A DNA stretch of 64,000 nt from Tetrahymena elliotti 4EA (GCA_000231825.2 JH720306.1:718199-782198); one strand, 5' to 3'; counted from the first letter of the stretch, positions 30,102 to 43,032 are shown. The notes: generated by a model from the letters alone, not told the origin. Made by a program: numbers and translations.

Positions 30102-32006
30102 ATGAGCGATAGTGAACAAGTAAGATAGGAACATGAATAAGATCATGGAGATCAAGAAGAAAGAGAAGAATAGCATGAATACTAAGAAAATAGAGAGGAA
30201 GAAAGCAAGTAGGAGTCTAAGGAATAAGAGTAAAAAACCTAAGAAATGGGTCTAATGTCTAACATTAAACTAGTAGCAGCTAACAATCTAACAGCTGCAG
30301 TAACAGGGGCAACTTCTAATTTACTCAAAACACTTTCTGAAGATAGAAATTCCAGAGATTCAGCAATTTTGCAAGTTTGCAAGGAAAGAAAAAAAGAGGT
30401 TTGTTGTTTTTCTTTTTAACTCTTTGAAATAATTATTGATGTACTTTTATTCTATGTAAAAAGTCATTCAACTAGCTCAAAAATTGGGATGATAGAAGAA
30501 CTTCATTCCTTACCATTCACAAAAATATCATTGATGCTATTTACTTCAAGGTTGAAAAAAGAATGAAAATATCATAGGATTCTATGGCTTAAGTTTTAAG
30601 ATTCTTTAAAGAAAGAAGAGATCAAGAATAAAGTTACTCCAAGCTTTTTTCAACAAAAATTCCTCAACTGAGTAGTTGTTGGAGAGATGTTTCAGACCAA
30701 CAATCAGACTGGTACACATACTTTAAATACCTTTAGCATTAAAAATAATTAATTAGAATTTGGATGATAAATCTGTGCTTTAAAATGAAGTTTAATGTCT
30801 AAAATGTTTTTTGTTAAAATTTACATTTTTTTAATGAAACCAAAAGGTATCCAACATTAAGTTAAGCTCTGAAAGAGACTGATGAGTTAAACTAAAGTTT
30901 AGGCAAGAATGTGTAAACTCTTGTGATGTATCTTGAAAAAAATATTATTAAAGATATGATTTTCCATGAAAATGAAGAATTTGAAAAGAAAATAAAGCTT
31001 TTAAGAAATAACATTACAGACTAATAGCAGAGACTTGAAAAAGCTACTTAATATACACTTAAAAAGAATAATTCGTACTCTTAGTTATATTAATAGATGA
31101 TGGCTTTGGATGCTTATGATAATAAGCTCAAGTTAAAAAGAAAGGATCTCCTTAATGTTGAAATTAAGTTTAGATAAGCAGCTTTTGATATGATCAAAGA
31201 ATAAAAAGAGTTAGGCTAACAAATTTTAAATTACTGGGAAGAAGCCAGAAAAATGGAAGGTAAAATTTTATTTTATTTAAAGAAAAAATTATTCATTTTT
31301 AATTAAAAAAGGCATTAGACTTGAAATGATTTAAAAGGTGTTCTAACTTTATTTGACTAAGCATTAAGAAACTTATGGAAAACATCCTTTGATGGAACAA
31401 AGCTTGGCTAATTTCGTTAAGTTTGAAAGTGTTAAAGAATCTGGTGAAAACTTTAGCATTGCTAAAATTATAAATGAAGATGACTAATCTTCAATTAAAA
31501 AAACTATTAACACATCAAGTGCCCTCACTTGGCAAGATGTTATCAAATATGTTATCAACTTTAACTTTAAAGATATTAGCATCAATTAACACCCACTTGT
31601 CTAGAAGAAATTTAAAATTATGAGAGATGTTGGTAGCGTTACTAAATCATTTAAAGAATGCTGGATGGTAGCAACTGTTGACGATTTACTATTGTTCTAT
31701 GATGAAATAAGTACAAAAGATAAAAGCAAACAAAAAGGAAGTGCACTCACAGAAGGTGGCAGTAAAGTCAACAACCAACCAAAGAAAAAATATCTTTTGG
31801 ATTACCTCAAAGTAAAACCAAGAGAGGATCCCTCATTGATTGATGTAATAGAAAAAACACCTGGCTTACTGTTTGATTCTACAAATAAATAATTAATTAA
31901 ATTCACTAAAGATGATGATTTTGAAGAATTCAAAGTATTTTTAACTCGTTATTAACTCTCAGATTTAAAAAATGTCCCTGATTTGGGAATTAGTAAATAA
32001 AAATGA
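30102..32006 (+). CDS. Helical (BAR-like?) protein with PH-like C-terminal region, 550 aa
   Basis: Exons 30102-30398, 30464-30711, 30847-31259 and 31312-32006 sum to exactly 551 codons including TGA. The N-terminus is highly charged (MSDSEQVRQEHEQDHGDQEE). NLTAAVTGATSNLLKTLSED follows, then long amphipathic helices (LEKNIIKDMIFHENEEFEKK, AYDNKLKLKRKDLLNVEIKF), an arrangement typical of BAR/F-BAR membrane-bending proteins. The stretch after residue 440, with FKECWMVATVDDLLLFYDE, resembles the core strands of a PH domain. Both assignments are fold-level guesses. If right, the protein would bind and shape membranes. It ends DLGISKQK. The first intron is 65 bp, the second 135 bp, the third 52 bp. 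Confidence 0.75.
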
Positions 32007-32872
32007 TTTTATTCATTCATAAATAAATATTTATCTAATTATTTCTTTTTAATTAAACAATATATGTTATTTATTTATTTGCTTAATATTTTCTCTAAAT
32101 TTATTTTTAAAATCTAAATACAAAATTTTATTTTGTAATATCACCATTTTTTTAATTTAATTTATTTTATTCAAGATTATCATAATTGATTTGATAAATA
32201 TTAAATTTATTTTTTTACTTTGAAAAAAAAAATTAGGTAAAAAATAATTAAAATATCTAATTTAATATCCAAAATTTCAGCGTAAAGCCTTGAAAAAGGT
32301 AGTACCCTAGGGTGCTATACATATATATATATATATATATAAAACATAATAATATTTAAAAAAAATTATTTTCTAAAGCTTTTAATGAGTTATTATTATT
32401 TTTGTGATCCAGCTAAAAATTATCTAAATATATCTTTAAATAAAAATAAAATAATTGCTAACTTCTATTTGCTATTTTATGGAAGTAATTAATTTAGTCA
32501 AATATTTCAAAAAATAATTTTCAAAAGAAAGATGGTATTTAACAATTTTATTTTTTTTAAAAATAAAAATAAAAAATGGACAGAACAGATAAAAATTAGT
32601 AATATTAGAGATGATAGGATAAATGGTTTTAAGTCAGTGTTTAGTCTGAATTATTATCTCAAGTTAATGTAAATGATTTACTTACTTGTAGAGTTATTAA
32701 TTTAGTTATATTCAACTGCTATAATATCAAATATCTTTTGCTGTGCTTACCATCTATTAATTTATCAGTAAAATCTAACAAATATTACTTTTTTTAATAA
32801 TTAATTAAACTTAGTAATAGTTAAATAGATATTTTTTGTAAATTGATTTATGTTATTAGTTCTCTTTCTTCT
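32007..32872. other. Intergenic between convergent genes
   Basis: AT-rich 0.87 kb between two stop codons. Apart from an (AT)n tract at 32321-32341 nothing is recognisable. Confidence 0.55.
32321..32341. repeat. (AT)n microsatellite
   Basis: An uninterrupted run of about ten AT units directly after a GC-richer patch (ACCCTAGGGTGC palindrome-like). It is likely length-variable and has no evident function. Confidence 0.9.
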
Positions 32873-34459
32873 TCACAACTTAGCATCTACATTACCAAAA
32901 GCGTAAGTTTCTCCTTTGCTTAAAATGCCTACCATAGGCTTTCCTAATCCAGAACTAACATGAGCAACTAAAGATTTGTTTCTGTAGAAGGAGCAAGCAG
33001 TCACCATAGCTCTTGCTCTAACATCAGGATCACTTGATTTAAAGATACCACTACCAACAAAAACACCATCAACACCTAATTCCATTAACATAATAGTATC
33101 AGCTGGGGTGGCAATACCTCCTGCAGCAAATGTAACTACTGGTAATCTTCCTAATTATCTAACTTCTCTAACTAAATCAATTGGTACCTAATTATCTTTA
33201 GCAAAAGAGTAAAGTTCATCTTCCCTCATATACTATAATCTTTTAATTTCTTTGAATATTGTTCTTGTATGTTAAACAGCATTGACGACATTGCCCGTAC
33301 CAGCATCTCCTTTCATTCTTATCATGGCAGCTCCTTCTGAGATTCTTCTCAAAGCTTCTCCTAAGTTCTTTGCTCCGCAAACAAAAGGGACTTTGAAAGG
33401 GTGCTTATGAATGTGATTTTCACTATCAGCAGCAGTCAAAACTTCACTTTCATCAATACAATCTACTCCTAAAGCTTCTAAGATTTATGCTTCTCCAAAG
33501 TGACCTATTCTAGCCTTAGCCATTACAGGAATGGATACGGCATTCATAACTTCAGTAATCATTTTAGGGTCTGAGCTTCTAGCAATTCCACCATCAGCTT
33601 TAATATCAGCTGGAATCTTCTCTAATGCCATAACAGCGCAAGCTCCAGCAGCTTCAGCAATTTTGGCTTAAGCAGAGTTAACGACATCCATAATAACACC
33701 ACCCTTCAAGTACTTTAACATAGCAGTTTTAACAGACCAGGAATATTTAACTGGGGCATCTTCTTTAACCTTGTAAAGTATTTCTAAATGAGCGGGTCTT
33801 TCTACCTTAACAAAATTAGCTCTGACCATATTTAAGAAATATGCATGCCAGGTGTAGTCGTCTTAAGTTATTTCAGGGTGAAAAACTGTTGCTAAGATGT
33901 TGAATTACTAAACAGCAACAATAACAGGAGATTAACCCTTTTCTTCAAGAGTAGCCAGTACATCAACTTTAGAGGAGTCAACTTATAAAATAGCAGGGGC
34001 TCTAATGAAGTGAGAGACATCAGATAGTCCAAAGTTTCTAGCTCTTTCTGTCAATTTGAATTTTCTGACAGCACTGTCAATTTAACGTCCAAAGTAGTTT
34101 CTGTTTATTGTGACCTAAAGACCTCCAATAAGGGGTTATGATGATTGCTTGACTTCTTGAGCTCCTAAGATTGCTGAGTTAGTAAGTTTTTCAGCTAACA
34201 TAATAGCACCAGCGCAGATACCCCAGACAGGTTTAGTTTGAACGAATTCTTTTAAAGCAGGAAGCATGTTATATTTCTCTAAAAGAATACCTTGGACTGT
34301 TGATTCACCTCCTGGAATAACTAAGGCATCTAAAGAAGGCAATTAGTCAGCATATCTAACATCAACAACATTAATTTGATTAGAGATCTTGCTGAAATAT
34401 TCAAAATGCTCAATGAAACCTCCTTGAAGGCATAATACTCCAATGTTAAGCTTAGTCAT
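32873..34459 (-). CDS. Pyridoxal 5'-phosphate synthase, PdxT-PdxS fusion
   Basis: A 528-aa intronless protein joining both subunits of the DXP-independent vitamin B6 pathway. Residues 1-215 are the glutaminase (PdxT/SNO/PDX2): start [24 protein letters not shown] at 49-54, nucleophile Cys82 in GICAGA, and His194/Glu196 in VFHPEIT. A linker of about 20 residues leads to the synthase (PdxS/SNZ/PDX1) from about 235: Asp258 in VIMDVV, Lys315 in VMAKARIGH, Lys383 in MKGDAGTGN. All catalytic residues known in the family are present. Glutamine-derived ammonia is passed to PdxS, which makes PLP from ribose 5-phosphate and glyceraldehyde 3-phosphate. The start at 34459 aligns with normal PdxT N-termini. 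The stop is TGA at 32873. No targeting peptide is seen, so it is probably cytosolic. Confidence 0.97.
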
Positions 34460-34712
34460 TTTTGAGTTTGTGATTTTTTTTGTTATTTTCCTATTTTTTG
34501 TTACAACTTAGTTATAGCAGATTTTATTATAATTAAAGAAAGATACAATACAGTAATTTGCCTTTTTAATATAAAATATGTCGCACTAATAAATTCTTGA
34601 GAAAAAAATATTTGATTTTTGAATTTTAATAACATAGAAAGCTCAAGAAATTTCAAGCATAAAAGAAAGGAATCCTCAAAAAAGCGAATCAATCAAAAAT
34701 CAAAATATTTAT

Positions 34713-35360
34713 CTATTTTTTTATTAATTTATCAAATCAACAAAAAAGTGTCATTATTCCCAAATAATTTTTAAAATATCCAAATTATTACCAAGTAACC
34801 AGCTCAATTCTTCTTTGTGAAAATTAAAATCGAATATTCTTTTTTCTTTTTTATCTAATGATAACAGATTCAAATCAAAAATCTTTTATTATCTCTCAAT
34901 CTTTAAACATTCCAATTGGTTTCTATACTATTTTTTTATGAATTTATCAAATCAACAAATGTGTAATTATTCCCAAATAATTTTAAAAATATCATAATTA
35001 ACATCAATTAACCAGCTAAATTCTGTTTTTTGCAAATTAAAATGAATTTTCTTTTTTATCTCATCATAGCATATTCAAAGCAAAAATCTTTTATTATCTC
35101 TGGATTGTTAAACATAACAATTTGTTTCTGAGCTATTTTTTTAATAAATCATCAAATCAACAAAAAAGTGTCATTATTCCCTAAAAATTTTAAAAATATC
35201 ATAATTAATACTAAGTAAACAAGTAACCAGATAAATTCTGCTTTGTGAAAATTAAAATCAAATATTCTTTTTTCTTTTTTATCTAATCATAGCATACATG
35301 TTCAATTCAAAAATCTTTTATTATATTTAGATAGTTAAGCATTACAATTTGTTTTGGAAA
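34713..35360. repeat. Tandem array, three diverged copies of ~205-215 bp
   Basis: Copies begin near 34713, 34928 and 35133. Each carries, in order, CTATTTTTTTA, then ATCAAATCAACAAA, then TTATTCCC, a block like AACCAGCTAAATTCT, and AAAATCTTTTATTATCTCT. Spacings are 215 and 205 bp. The copies differ by substitutions and small indels. There is no open reading frame conserved among them. Confidence 0.85.
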
Positions 35361-36461
35361 AAAATGTAATTTTCTTCATTTATTTCTTTATCTTACATTA
35401 ACCTTTTTTCTTTACTTATTTAATTATTTTTTTTATATTTAATTCTTCTTGTTTAATAAAAAAATAGTTAAATAAAATATCTTTCTTTTCTATTTATGCA
35501 AATAATTATAATTCAAAAAAATGCTGTAAGAAATATAATATAAAAAATAAAGCAGATGATAAGTCAAATGAATTATTTTGTTTACATTTAAAATAAGAAT
35601 TATTTTTTGTTTATTAATCTTTTGCAATATTGATACTTGCTTGTATATAATGTGTATTAAAATATAATTTTTCTAGTTAATCATAAATTAATGATCTTGA
35701 AAAAAGGTAGGAAGATATACAATTTTACATAGGGATAGCCAATATCTTAGTTAATTAAATAAAATCCTTATTAATTTTACTATATCAATATTTTTAATTT
35801 AATAGTAATACTTATACAAATTTAATGCTTACTTGTTTAAAGAAAGATATTTTATTCTTGATTATTTGATTACATAAAATTTAAATAGTATATCTTTTAT
35901 TATAGTCTATTTAATATTTATAGAAAATAGAGCATGAAGGACAATTTGACTTAGAGAAATAAACAATAATAATTAAAAGATCAACATTTTGTTTTTAAAA
36001 TGGATAATATTTAATTATTATAATTTTATTTTTTAAATATTAATGTTTATTTATGATTATTCATATTTCTATAAGTAATTATTTAAAGCATTAATCTTTT
36101 TGAATAAAAGTTAAGCAGAAATTAATTTTAGAAGAAGAAAAAAATGAAGAAATATCATTTGATTTGGAGAAAGAAATACAGAATAACTTAAATTAATATC
36201 TAACTTACAAATTTGTTATTTTTTAACATGAATTATAAATTGATTTATCATAAATTTGCCATATTATTTATTAGTTCTTTATTTTTAGGATTTCTTTTTA
36301 AAAATTAAAAAGGGTAAGGGTTTGTTAAATTAAAGATAGTAGACTAAAATAACATGAAACTATAATAGAAGTAATAATGATTGTTAATAAGAAAGGTTGG
36401 TTGGTTCATTCATTTTGGAGTGATTGATTTATTTTTGAAAATTGAGTAATAAATATATTAT

Positions 36462-36491
36462 TGAGAGAGAGGGAGAGGGAGAGAGAGAGAG
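36462..36491. repeat. (GA)n-rich tract
   Basis: About 30 bp of GAGAGAGAGGGAGAGGGAGA-type purine repeat, unusual in this AT-rich setting. It lies about 70 bp beyond the 3' end of the allantoinase-like gene. Confidence 0.85.
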
Positions 36492-36563
36492 TTAAAATTA
36501 GTTGGAATATTTTGGTTTTAAATAATATACTTTTAATTTAATTAGATTATTTATTTATTTTGT

Positions 36564-39500
36564 TCAAAGTTTAAATATTGGGTTGAATTCATCAAGATAA
36601 AACTTTTGGTTGTCATATATTTTTTTTCCTCTTAAAAATGTAGAAACTACTTTTCCTTATACTTTTTAGCTATTTAGTATATGCAACTAAGCAGGGAATT
36701 TTTATTTTTCGTCAATCTAGGCAGAAAAATCATATATTTTGAATGGATCAAATATTATTAAGTCAGCATGCTTACCTTCTTCTAATGCTCCTTTTTATTT
36801 TAAATTGCATATTTTTGCTGGGTTTCTTGAGAGCACATCAGCTATTCTCACAAGATACTTTTCTTCCTACTCAGTTAGTTACTTTCTAGAAGTATTATGA
36901 GTTCTCTTATTAGGTGTTGAGTGATTAGATTCACTTTTTATACTAATCATATCTTCTTGAATCTAGAACATTTGTTTATTTGGTGAGTTAATATCCAGGA
37001 TATCATCCATCTTACTAGATACTGGACTCTGGTTTTCACTGTTTGTTAAATTATCAAGCTATTTTTATTTTATCATCTGTTTAATGCACATATTTAAATC
37101 CTCTTTTTCTTTTAGGTTCAATGAAGATTTCTTTCTTTGCTCTCTAAAAATGGTAATTTCATTGCTAGGTTCATTAGTTATTTATTCCATATTCTAAGCA
37201 AAAGGCTCATTTTCTATATTTAGCTCATTATTTAAGCTATCATCGCTGCCTTGTATTTTTTCTTCTATTGGTTCTCCTTGGTGCTGCTTGAATATACTAG
37301 GATTTTAATTATTGCTAGGTAAAGAAATTTAAATTCTTTATGCGTTTAATCCAAATGAAAATGAAGAAGACTTAGATCTGTTAGCAACTGGACTTTTTGA
37401 TTTTTATTAAATTTAATTAGATTGATTTTATGACACAGCTATTGTCCATAAAGAAGGCAATTATCCACCTAGGGAAAATAAACCATTGATTGCTCTTTAA
37501 AAATCGCCAGGGAAGTAATCAGCTTATTGTGTCATATTGTGAATAGATTAAGCTTGCTAGGAGGCACTTAAATTTTAGTTTTATGAAAAGAATTTATATT
37601 TAGCAGGCACTGTAAAGTGGAAAGAACCTACCATACTAATTAATTTTTAGTTATTAAAGAGACTGCTTTGTAAGATTTGCTTATTTTATAAATTTTAAAT
37701 GGCTGGTTCTGATTTAAAACGTGAGTCACCTGTAGTTATTTAAGTAGAGTCAAAGAACAAGAATGGCCAACTTACTTCGGAATAAATGTTCACAATTTCT
37801 TCATAAACCTTTTTCATTGAGAATATACGAACAATACTAAGTCCATTAGAAATATTTTAAAAGATAAATGTAGCTATTTAATTATTATGTTGTTTTCTTC
37901 TAGCTTAATTATTAGTCGTGGTGTTAAGTGCTCTTTCTTTCCAAGCACTTGAAATTTATTGTATTTAATTCTAAGATTAAGCTTAATTTTTAGAAACTAT
38001 TTTATTATTATCTGGTTCTAGAGTTAATATATTCTACTATGGTTAATTAAAGTAGGGTGAAGGAGATAAATTACTGGAATAATTAAATTTATCGCTTGCT
38101 TCAAAGCTTGTTGTAAGTAAATTGCGGAAGACTTGAGAATATAATTGAAGAGCATAGTATTCCCAAAAGAAAGGTCGAGCTGACAAAAAATGTAAATAAT
38201 CAATTTTGGGATTGTAACTTATTTATGTATGCTAGGTGATTTATTTAGATGTGTCAAGATTGATGCTTTAGATTTAACTTCTTTATCTCCTTTCAAATAA
38301 ACTCAAACTAGATTTAGTTAAAGAATCTTCTCCTTTAAAATTTGGATTGATTTACATTTAAGGAAGATTAAATGCACCGCCTTTTTAATTTTCAAGTGGT
38401 AAAGAATTTTTGTTAGATTGTGTCATTACTTCTTAATTCCCTAGTAAATTATTTCTATTGGAGATTTCTAATTGTGATTAAACTAAGTTTTAAGATGCTA
38501 TATTTTAGTTACTCGTTTCCAGTTTTTGTATAGTAAAATTTCTACGTCTTACTTAACTTTAGCAAGCCTCCCCTTCTTAATCAGCTTAGTTTTACTGAAG
38601 AAAAATATTTTGTTCTTCCTTAAATTAATTAGAAATAGCTTCATTAGGATATATTTTATTCTTAGTGTATTAATATTCTGGCTAAATTATAATATTTTTT
38701 TACTCTAATCTTTTAATAGAAACAATAGAATTATCTAAAGATTCGCTTAATGAATTATTTGAATAATCATTTTCCTATTTAAATTGTGCTTCCGCTTTTG
38801 TTTCGCTTATATTTTTGTTTGTATTTGAGAAGGAAGAAGAATGATCTAAGTCATCTTCACTGTTCTCAACGATTGATTTAGCTTTTTTTACACCCATTAT
38901 ACCCTCGAAACCAGAAAATCTTTTATTAAGAGACAAATCTAGTAAATTCAAATCTTTATCTTTTTGCTCTTTGCGAGCGCTATTATCAGCTTTTATCTCC
39001 TAAAATGGTGATTACTTTTCTTAAATATTAAATTATTTATGGCTTGTTTTGAATAAAGGACTATTTTTCCATATAATTAAATTGTCATTATCTAATTTAA
39101 CATTTGGCTCATTGTTTTTTCCACCCTCATAGCTGCTTTCTCCATCTTATTTTAATAATGAAAATTAATTAAATTTAATAAGATTTAATTTACCATATTG
39201 CACAAAATTTATTGGGGAAAGCTGATCTTTGATGCATTTAGATTCACTGTTATTTTAAGATATATTTTTTTATTATTAAAATCTAAATTATGGTTCTTTA
39301 GATTATTATTCTACTTCATTATCATCTTTAGGACTTTACTCTTTATTGATACCTTCTTCGTAGTCTTCAATCATTTTATTTCTGCTATCTTTTCTTTACT
39401 ACTATTGACTAAAGATATCTTTTTTTTATTCGCTGTACAAGTTATCAGAGTTCATCCTAATCATAATTACCTTATGTTATTAGCTATTCAATTAATTCTT

Positions 39501-42500
39501 ATCAGTATCTAGCAATTCTTTCAAAGGACTTGACTTTTCTTTTATATCTTTTGGTGTGTCAAATTGCTATTACAGCTATTGCATTTTTTCAGTTTCTGTA
39601 TCTTCAAATTGAATGACTGATTTATGGATATTTTAAATAGACTCTCTTATTTCGTCATTCACAAGTATCTATGAATCAGCCAAGTAAGGTATCTCCATTT
39701 CAACTTCCGTTTAGTTGTTCTAGAGATTTTTCTCACAGCTATAATTGTTACACTCTTAATTAAAGTAATACCTTTCTTTGTCAAAGTCTGTTATTTTATT
39801 TTAAGGTAATTTAATTAAATCTTAAAGAAATAACAACAAAGTTTTATTATGAAATTTGTATTTTTTTTATAGATGGGGGGGAATTCAATAAAGAATTAAA
39901 TATTTTCTAACTAGTGTTTGTTTGTTATTCACTAATTAAATAAGAATTAAAGAAAAATTAAATTAGGCCTATAACGTTAGAGAGTTAGTTAGTTATTTTA
40001 TTAGTTTGTTTGTTTGTTATCTATCTATTTATTTATTTATCTATCTATCGACTTAAGAAGATTTTAATTTAGAAAATTTAATTAAGATTGAGATCTTCTT
40101 TCTTGCTTTGGTAGTAAATTTGTATGTGAAGAAAAGGTGATTTAATTAATAAAGGAAATAATCAATAATGAAGGAATGAAGGAATGAATTAACATTAAAT
40201 TTGATTTGATTAAATTAATCTCTCTTTGATAAAATAACCAACTTATATAATAAATATTTTCATGTAAAATACGTTTTTTAAAATCTTACTTAAATTAAAT
40301 TAAGGTTAAGGCCAAGTGAGAGCTTATTTTTTTAATTGAAACTTGTAAGGCTCACCTTGGTCATTTTCATCCATTAAATCGCTTTTGTAGTCAGACAGCT
40401 AAGAGTGAGAAATTAAGTGATCTGTGTACAATTTGCTATTTTCTTTACTAGCTTCAAAAACATCATATAAAATCTATTTCATTTCTTCATTGTATTCTTC
40501 TTAATCATATTCTACTGTTTTTAGATAATTTATTGTTTCATCATAGTCTTTTTCAAAGGGAGCTCTCAATGCATCGCCACCTAATTTGGGAGGATACCTA
40601 TTGTGCAGCCTTTCATTAAATTAGTGCTATCTGAAGGGACTGCTGAGAGATAAATTATTATCACCCTGCTAAGAGGAAGGATGAATAAAAAATATAAGTG
40701 GATCAGTCTCCTATAATAACTACTTTTTCTATTCTTTTTATTGGGTATTTTTGTATTAAATTTTTGATTCTTCAACTCTTTCATTTTCTATTTTCTATAA
40801 CTTTTTACACTTTTATATATTGCCCGACATTTGCGTTTGCGTTGATGTGTAGGCTATCAAATTGTCATTTTCACTTTTAATTTCATCTTGAAGTGATTGC
40901 TATTGGTTTTGCAAATCTTTTTCTTGAACATTCTAAGAAATGTCTTTTCCTAAATCAGATCCTTTTTCATTGTAAACTGGCTGTTAATTACTAGGATTTT
41001 CTTCATATATTTTCTATTCTAGTTAATACTATAGTTCATTTTCCTGGCTAGTATTTTCTATCTTTTAACTTTATAAATTTTCTTGGCTATTAGATTTGAG
41101 AAATCTATTCTATTGTGATTGATCTTCATTTGGATTATCAGTATCTATTGAAGAATATTTTTTGAGAGTCTTAGCTTAGTTGAGAGGGAATAGATTAGCT
41201 TATTGATTTTGATTTTATAGATAATGGTCATCAGTTATTTATTAGTTAGATTGCTACTTGATAAAATCTAATGAAATTATAGTTTATACTTAGACAGCGT
41301 CAGATTTTTAATTTACTTTTGTAAATTAATTTTCTGAAATACCTTCTTCTTGCATTAAAATAGATTGCTGGTTGTGTTTTAAATTCTAATTTTAAGCTGC
41401 CTATATTATCTAACTACTCAAAGATCCGCTAGTAAATTGATTGTTTGACGCTTTAATTTGTGATTCAGTTATTTCTTAATGTGTCTTGTGAGGGTTTTCT
41501 GTTTAGCAAGAGTGAACTTCTGGAATGATGCTCAACTAAAATTAATTATTGTAAAGATATCTTTCGCTGCTAGATTTTTAGCTTATTTTTGGTAGTTCTT
41601 TTTAAATGTTTTCCTATCTATTGTCTTTCTAACTACTATTAGCTTGATATTGAGAATAGGTCTCAAAAGGATTTTAAGACTCAGCTTGCTACTGAGTTTC
41701 TTAAAAATTAAATAGCTTAAATTTAAATTGATTAGGCTAGAATAGTTTCTCTTAGCTATCCTCTTCTTAGCTTCCAAACTGGTTTGATTTTTCATGATCT
41801 TTTAAAAAGCTACTAAAATCACCAGGAGAGGAAGAGGAAAAATCTAACTAAAATTCTATGTTTCTTTTCACTCTCTATTCATAAATACTTTTAATATATG
41901 CAGCTACGAATTCGTATTTTGTGAAATGATATATGTTTGGTAAGAAGGGTGGTGAGGTATAGAGTTTTATCATATTTTTAGAAGTCAAATTGTGTTACTA
42001 TTTCTAAATAGGGGATAAAAAGTATGTTTACTGGTCTTAATTACTGCTACACTCGAATGACTTAGATTATATTTTGAGCTCGCTTCTTTGCTTAGGTGTT
42101 TGCATTTCTAAATAGTTTTAATTTGTTGCTGTTTTTCTATTCATTTGTATTGGCAAAATTTCCTATTTGTCCGGAATATGGATATTGAAGCAATCACAAA
42201 ATAATAATTAGAAGGCATTATTATCTTATTGAATATTTTTATTTTTTTATTTAAATTTTGTTTGAAGCTCCATCCCACTTGGAGAGACATGAGAATCTAT
42301 TGCAGGTTCGTACCAGCTTTATTGGTTTATTTTATCTTCGAACTGAAAATCATACAAGGAATCTCCCTTTTGATTATTATAAGTGGTCTTTTAAATATTT
42401 TATAAATTGGTAATTTTTTAATTATGATTTTCGTCACCTTGAGTGTGTTCGACCGTTTTACATTCATTTTCTTCATTCAAAATTTAACTTGATTATTAAT

Positions 42501-43032
42501 TTTTTATTATATTTTAATTCTACTCAATAGCAACAGCAGTCCTTGTATTATTTAATTTATTTTGGTCTTTTTTCTTTGAAATACTGCTATCCTAAACAAT
42601 ATTTTACTCATTTTTCCCTTATAGCTCATTTCGAATATTTGAGCTTTCGTTTATTGTGTTGCTCTATAATTTACTATGCAAAGATTAATTTACAAATGTA
42701 GTGATTCCGTATTTCAGTGCAAGCATTGTGAGATGCTTATTGTCTATCCAATCTTGGTCTTAAGAATCTATGTGAATTGTCACATTAGTATCTATTATCC
42801 CAGGCAATACGTACTAGTATGGCTGAACCTCTATAATATTGCTTTTCTATTGCTCAGTCAGGCTTGATATGCCTGTGCTTTCAGGAATAAATTTTTCAAT
42901 TTACTCACCTTTTATAACTAAATATCCTGCACAAAACCTATTGCTTTATCCTATCAATATCTTCTACGCGTGTATGACAGTGTAGGCAAAGTCTTATGCA
43001 CTTTGGATCTATGTTAATTGCATATCCTGCAT
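36564..43032 (-). CDS. Allantoinase/dihydropyrimidinase-like pseudoenzyme with giant low-complexity insertion, 1966 aa
   Basis: Two long exons (43032-40356 and 39787-36564) join in phase across a 568-bp intron to give 1967 codons with TGA at 36564. The N-terminus has the amidohydrolase entry strands (SNRFCAGYLVIKGEQIEKFI), then VLPGIIDTNVTIHID and LALKYGITTFVNQ near residues 85-115. In active enzymes the first motif is D-x-H-x-H; here it is D-T-N-V-T. Around residue 1430, FLSARPFFWEYYALQLYSQV matches the RPxxxE..A segment. EVSWPFLFFDSTQIT follows, then GSFHFTVPAKYKF in place of SDHSP, and INGLFSLGGQLPSLWTIA near 1665. The C-terminus is ALEEGKHADLIIFDPFKIYD. The barrel is split by more than 1200 Gln/Ser/Asn-rich residues and a second insert of about 180. 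The metal ligands are lost, so catalysis is unlikely. A scaffold-type role, as in CRMPs, is possible. Confidence 0.75.
39788..40355 (-). other. Long intron of the allantoinase-like gene, with simple repeats
   Basis: Donor GTGAGCC follows the codons for DENDQ, and acceptor AATAACAG precedes FDKERYYF. Removing 568 bp keeps phase. The intron is far longer than the others in the window. It contains short tandem motifs: AAGGAATG units near 40170-40187, and TTTG and CTAT/TTAT units near 39999-40050. Confidence 0.7.

Larger units (their letters stand above)
34460..36563. other. Intergenic region upstream of the PdxT-PdxS gene
   Basis: 2.1 kb AT-rich region that contains the PLP synthase promoter at its left end. 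It carries a three-copy tandem repeat (34713-35360) and a GA-rich tract (36462-36491), annotated separately. The rest, 35360-36460, shows no coding pattern. Confidence 0.55.

Noticed and set aside
32301..32318. ACCCTAGGGT palindrome as a regulatory site
   Set aside because: A short inverted repeat between two stop codons; nothing links it to a known element.
39198..39512. Plus-strand hydrophobic frame of about 100 codons
   Set aside because: It is antisense to the second exon of the allantoinase-like gene, which has an unbroken frame and phase-consistent splicing.
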